From positions 124,001 through 188,000 of the forward strand of contig NZ_VFUZ01000002.1 of the NCBI RefSeq assembly GCF_006658505.1: DNA of 64,000 nt. The letters run 5' to 3'. This document shows positions 63,516 to 64,000 of the stretch, in pieces. The position numbers and the translations under genes were made by a program. The number at the start of each line of letters is the position of its first letter. Position 1 is the first letter of the stretch. The notes under the pieces were generated by a model, which was not told the origin of the DNA, searched no databases, and was given only the letters and a program-made list of their open reading frames with translations. This DNA comes from Mesorhizobium sp. B2-4-15. Lineage in GTDB: Bacteria; Pseudomonadota; Alphaproteobacteria; Rhizobiales; Rhizobiaceae.

Positions 63516-64000
63516 ATGGCGGGTGGACAGGGCCTGATGGCCGGCAAGCGCGGCCTGATTCTGGGCGTCGCGAACAATAGGTCGATCGCTTTCGGCATCG
63601 CCAAGGCATGCGCCGACCATGGCGCCGAGATCGCGCTGACCTATCAGGGCGAGGCGTTCAAAAAGCGTGTCGAACCGTTGGCGGCGGAACTGGGCGCCTA
63701 TGTCGCCGGCCATTGCGATGTCACCGATCCGGCCAGCCTCGACGATGTCTTCGCCAATGTCGCCAAGCATTGGGGCAAGCTCGACTTCCTCGTCCATGCC
63801 ATCGCATTCTCCGACAAGGACGAACTGACCGGCCGCTATGTCGAGACGACGCGCGACAACTTCCTGCGCACCATGGACATTTCGGTGTTTTCCTTCACCA
63901 CCATCGCCAAGCGCGCCGAGGCGCTGATGACCGAGGGCGGATCGCTGCTGACGCTGACCTATTACGGCGCCGAGAAGGTGATGCCGCACTACAATGTCAT
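63516..64000 (+). CDS. fabI: Enoyl-ACP reductase, NADH type (5' part)
   Basis: The first 161 residues of a FabI short-chain reductase that completes each round of fatty acid elongation. NADH-binding GVANNRSIAFGIAKACADHG and the active-site segment LTYYGAEKVMPHYNV (Tyr and Lys of YX6K) are present. GCGGAGAGC precedes the ATG. The gene runs off the window. Confidence 0.95.
   Translation, partial: MAGGQGLMAGKRGLILGVANNRSIAFGIAKACADHGAEIALTYQGEAFKKRVEPLAAELGAYVAGHCDVTDPASLDDVFANVAKHWGKLDFLVHAIAFSDKDELTGRYVETTRDNFLRTMDISVFSFTTIAKRAEALMTEGGSLLTLTYYGAEKVMPHYNV

Noticed and set aside
62362..63609. 415-codon minus-strand frame opposite the dnaJ-like gene
   Set aside because: Antisense shadow; extends into fabI and carries no recognisable motif.

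Overview
The window is chromosomal DNA of a high-GC alphaproteobacterium of the order Hyphomicrobiales (Rhizobiales), most probably Mesorhizobium or a close relative. This is inferred from gene content and sequence style, not from a database search. The pointers are a split F0 ATP synthase operon with both b' and b subunits, a BacA/SbmA peptide transporter, the BioR-BioY biotin regulon with two TTATCTATAA operators, a GTTC-N7-GTTC LexA box of the alphaproteobacterial type, and many rhizobial intergenic palindromes. No tRNA, rRNA, CRISPR array, transposase, integrase or phage gene was seen.

Layout. 1-5.8 kb: a minus-strand sugar ABC importer (binding protein, permease, ATPase), a LacI regulator and an upstream FAH-fold sugar-acid dehydratase-like enzyme. 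6.1-10.9 kb: a plus-strand polyamine-type ABC importer (two permeases, binding protein, ATPase) with an XRE-cupin regulator. 11-13.3 kb: small orphan genes, including a LigT-like 2'-5' RNA ligase behind a LexA box. 13.3-15.5 kb: an M29 aminopeptidase coupled to a LysR regulator. 15.6-24.3 kb: MFS exporters, bacA, a polysaccharide deacetylase, a YfgM-like TPR protein, der and a LysR gene. 24.3-28.5 kb: a SleB-type wall hydrolase, then atpI-atpB-atpE-atpF'-atpF with a recognisable promoter and terminator. 28.6-33.4 kb: an AraC regulator facing a CMD-family gene and a membrane gene, then rnhB, a PA0069-type radical SAM gene and a short glycosyltransferase. 33.5-38.6 kb: moaB, ispE, a small membrane protein, an S49 peptidase, a TrmN6-like methyltransferase and a DUF2007 gene, facing a polyprenyl diphosphate synthase. 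38.6-42.6 kb: bioR, bioY, a DUF1284 gene and a large periplasmic TPR protein. 42.6-48.1 kb: a GNAT gene, glyQ, a broken DUF559 endonuclease gene between inverted repeats, a duplicated glyS head, glyS and a very acidic protein. 48.2-58.4 kb: two small secreted proteins, a Sua5/TsaC protein, a GlcD-type flavoprotein, DUF6101, ubiA, LysR/phytanoyl-CoA dioxygenase, purD and a GH25-type secreted protein. 58.7-64 kb: an acyl-CoA dehydrogenase/enoyl-CoA hydratase pair behind an ACGT-TT-ACGT operator, pdxH, a lipoprotein, a DnaJ-type chaperone and fabI, which runs off the end.

Most of the window is ordinary core chromosome. The unusual part is glyQ-glyS. A DUF559 nuclease gene with an amber codon sits between inverted copies of a palindromic repeat. 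Immediately after it lies a partial copy of the glyS start that forms a mini-ORF ending in a TGATG overlap with glyS. glyS itself carries an in-frame palindromic element that adds about 51 residues. Relatives of that element occur between genes elsewhere in the window. This cluster is the best candidate for something not well described.
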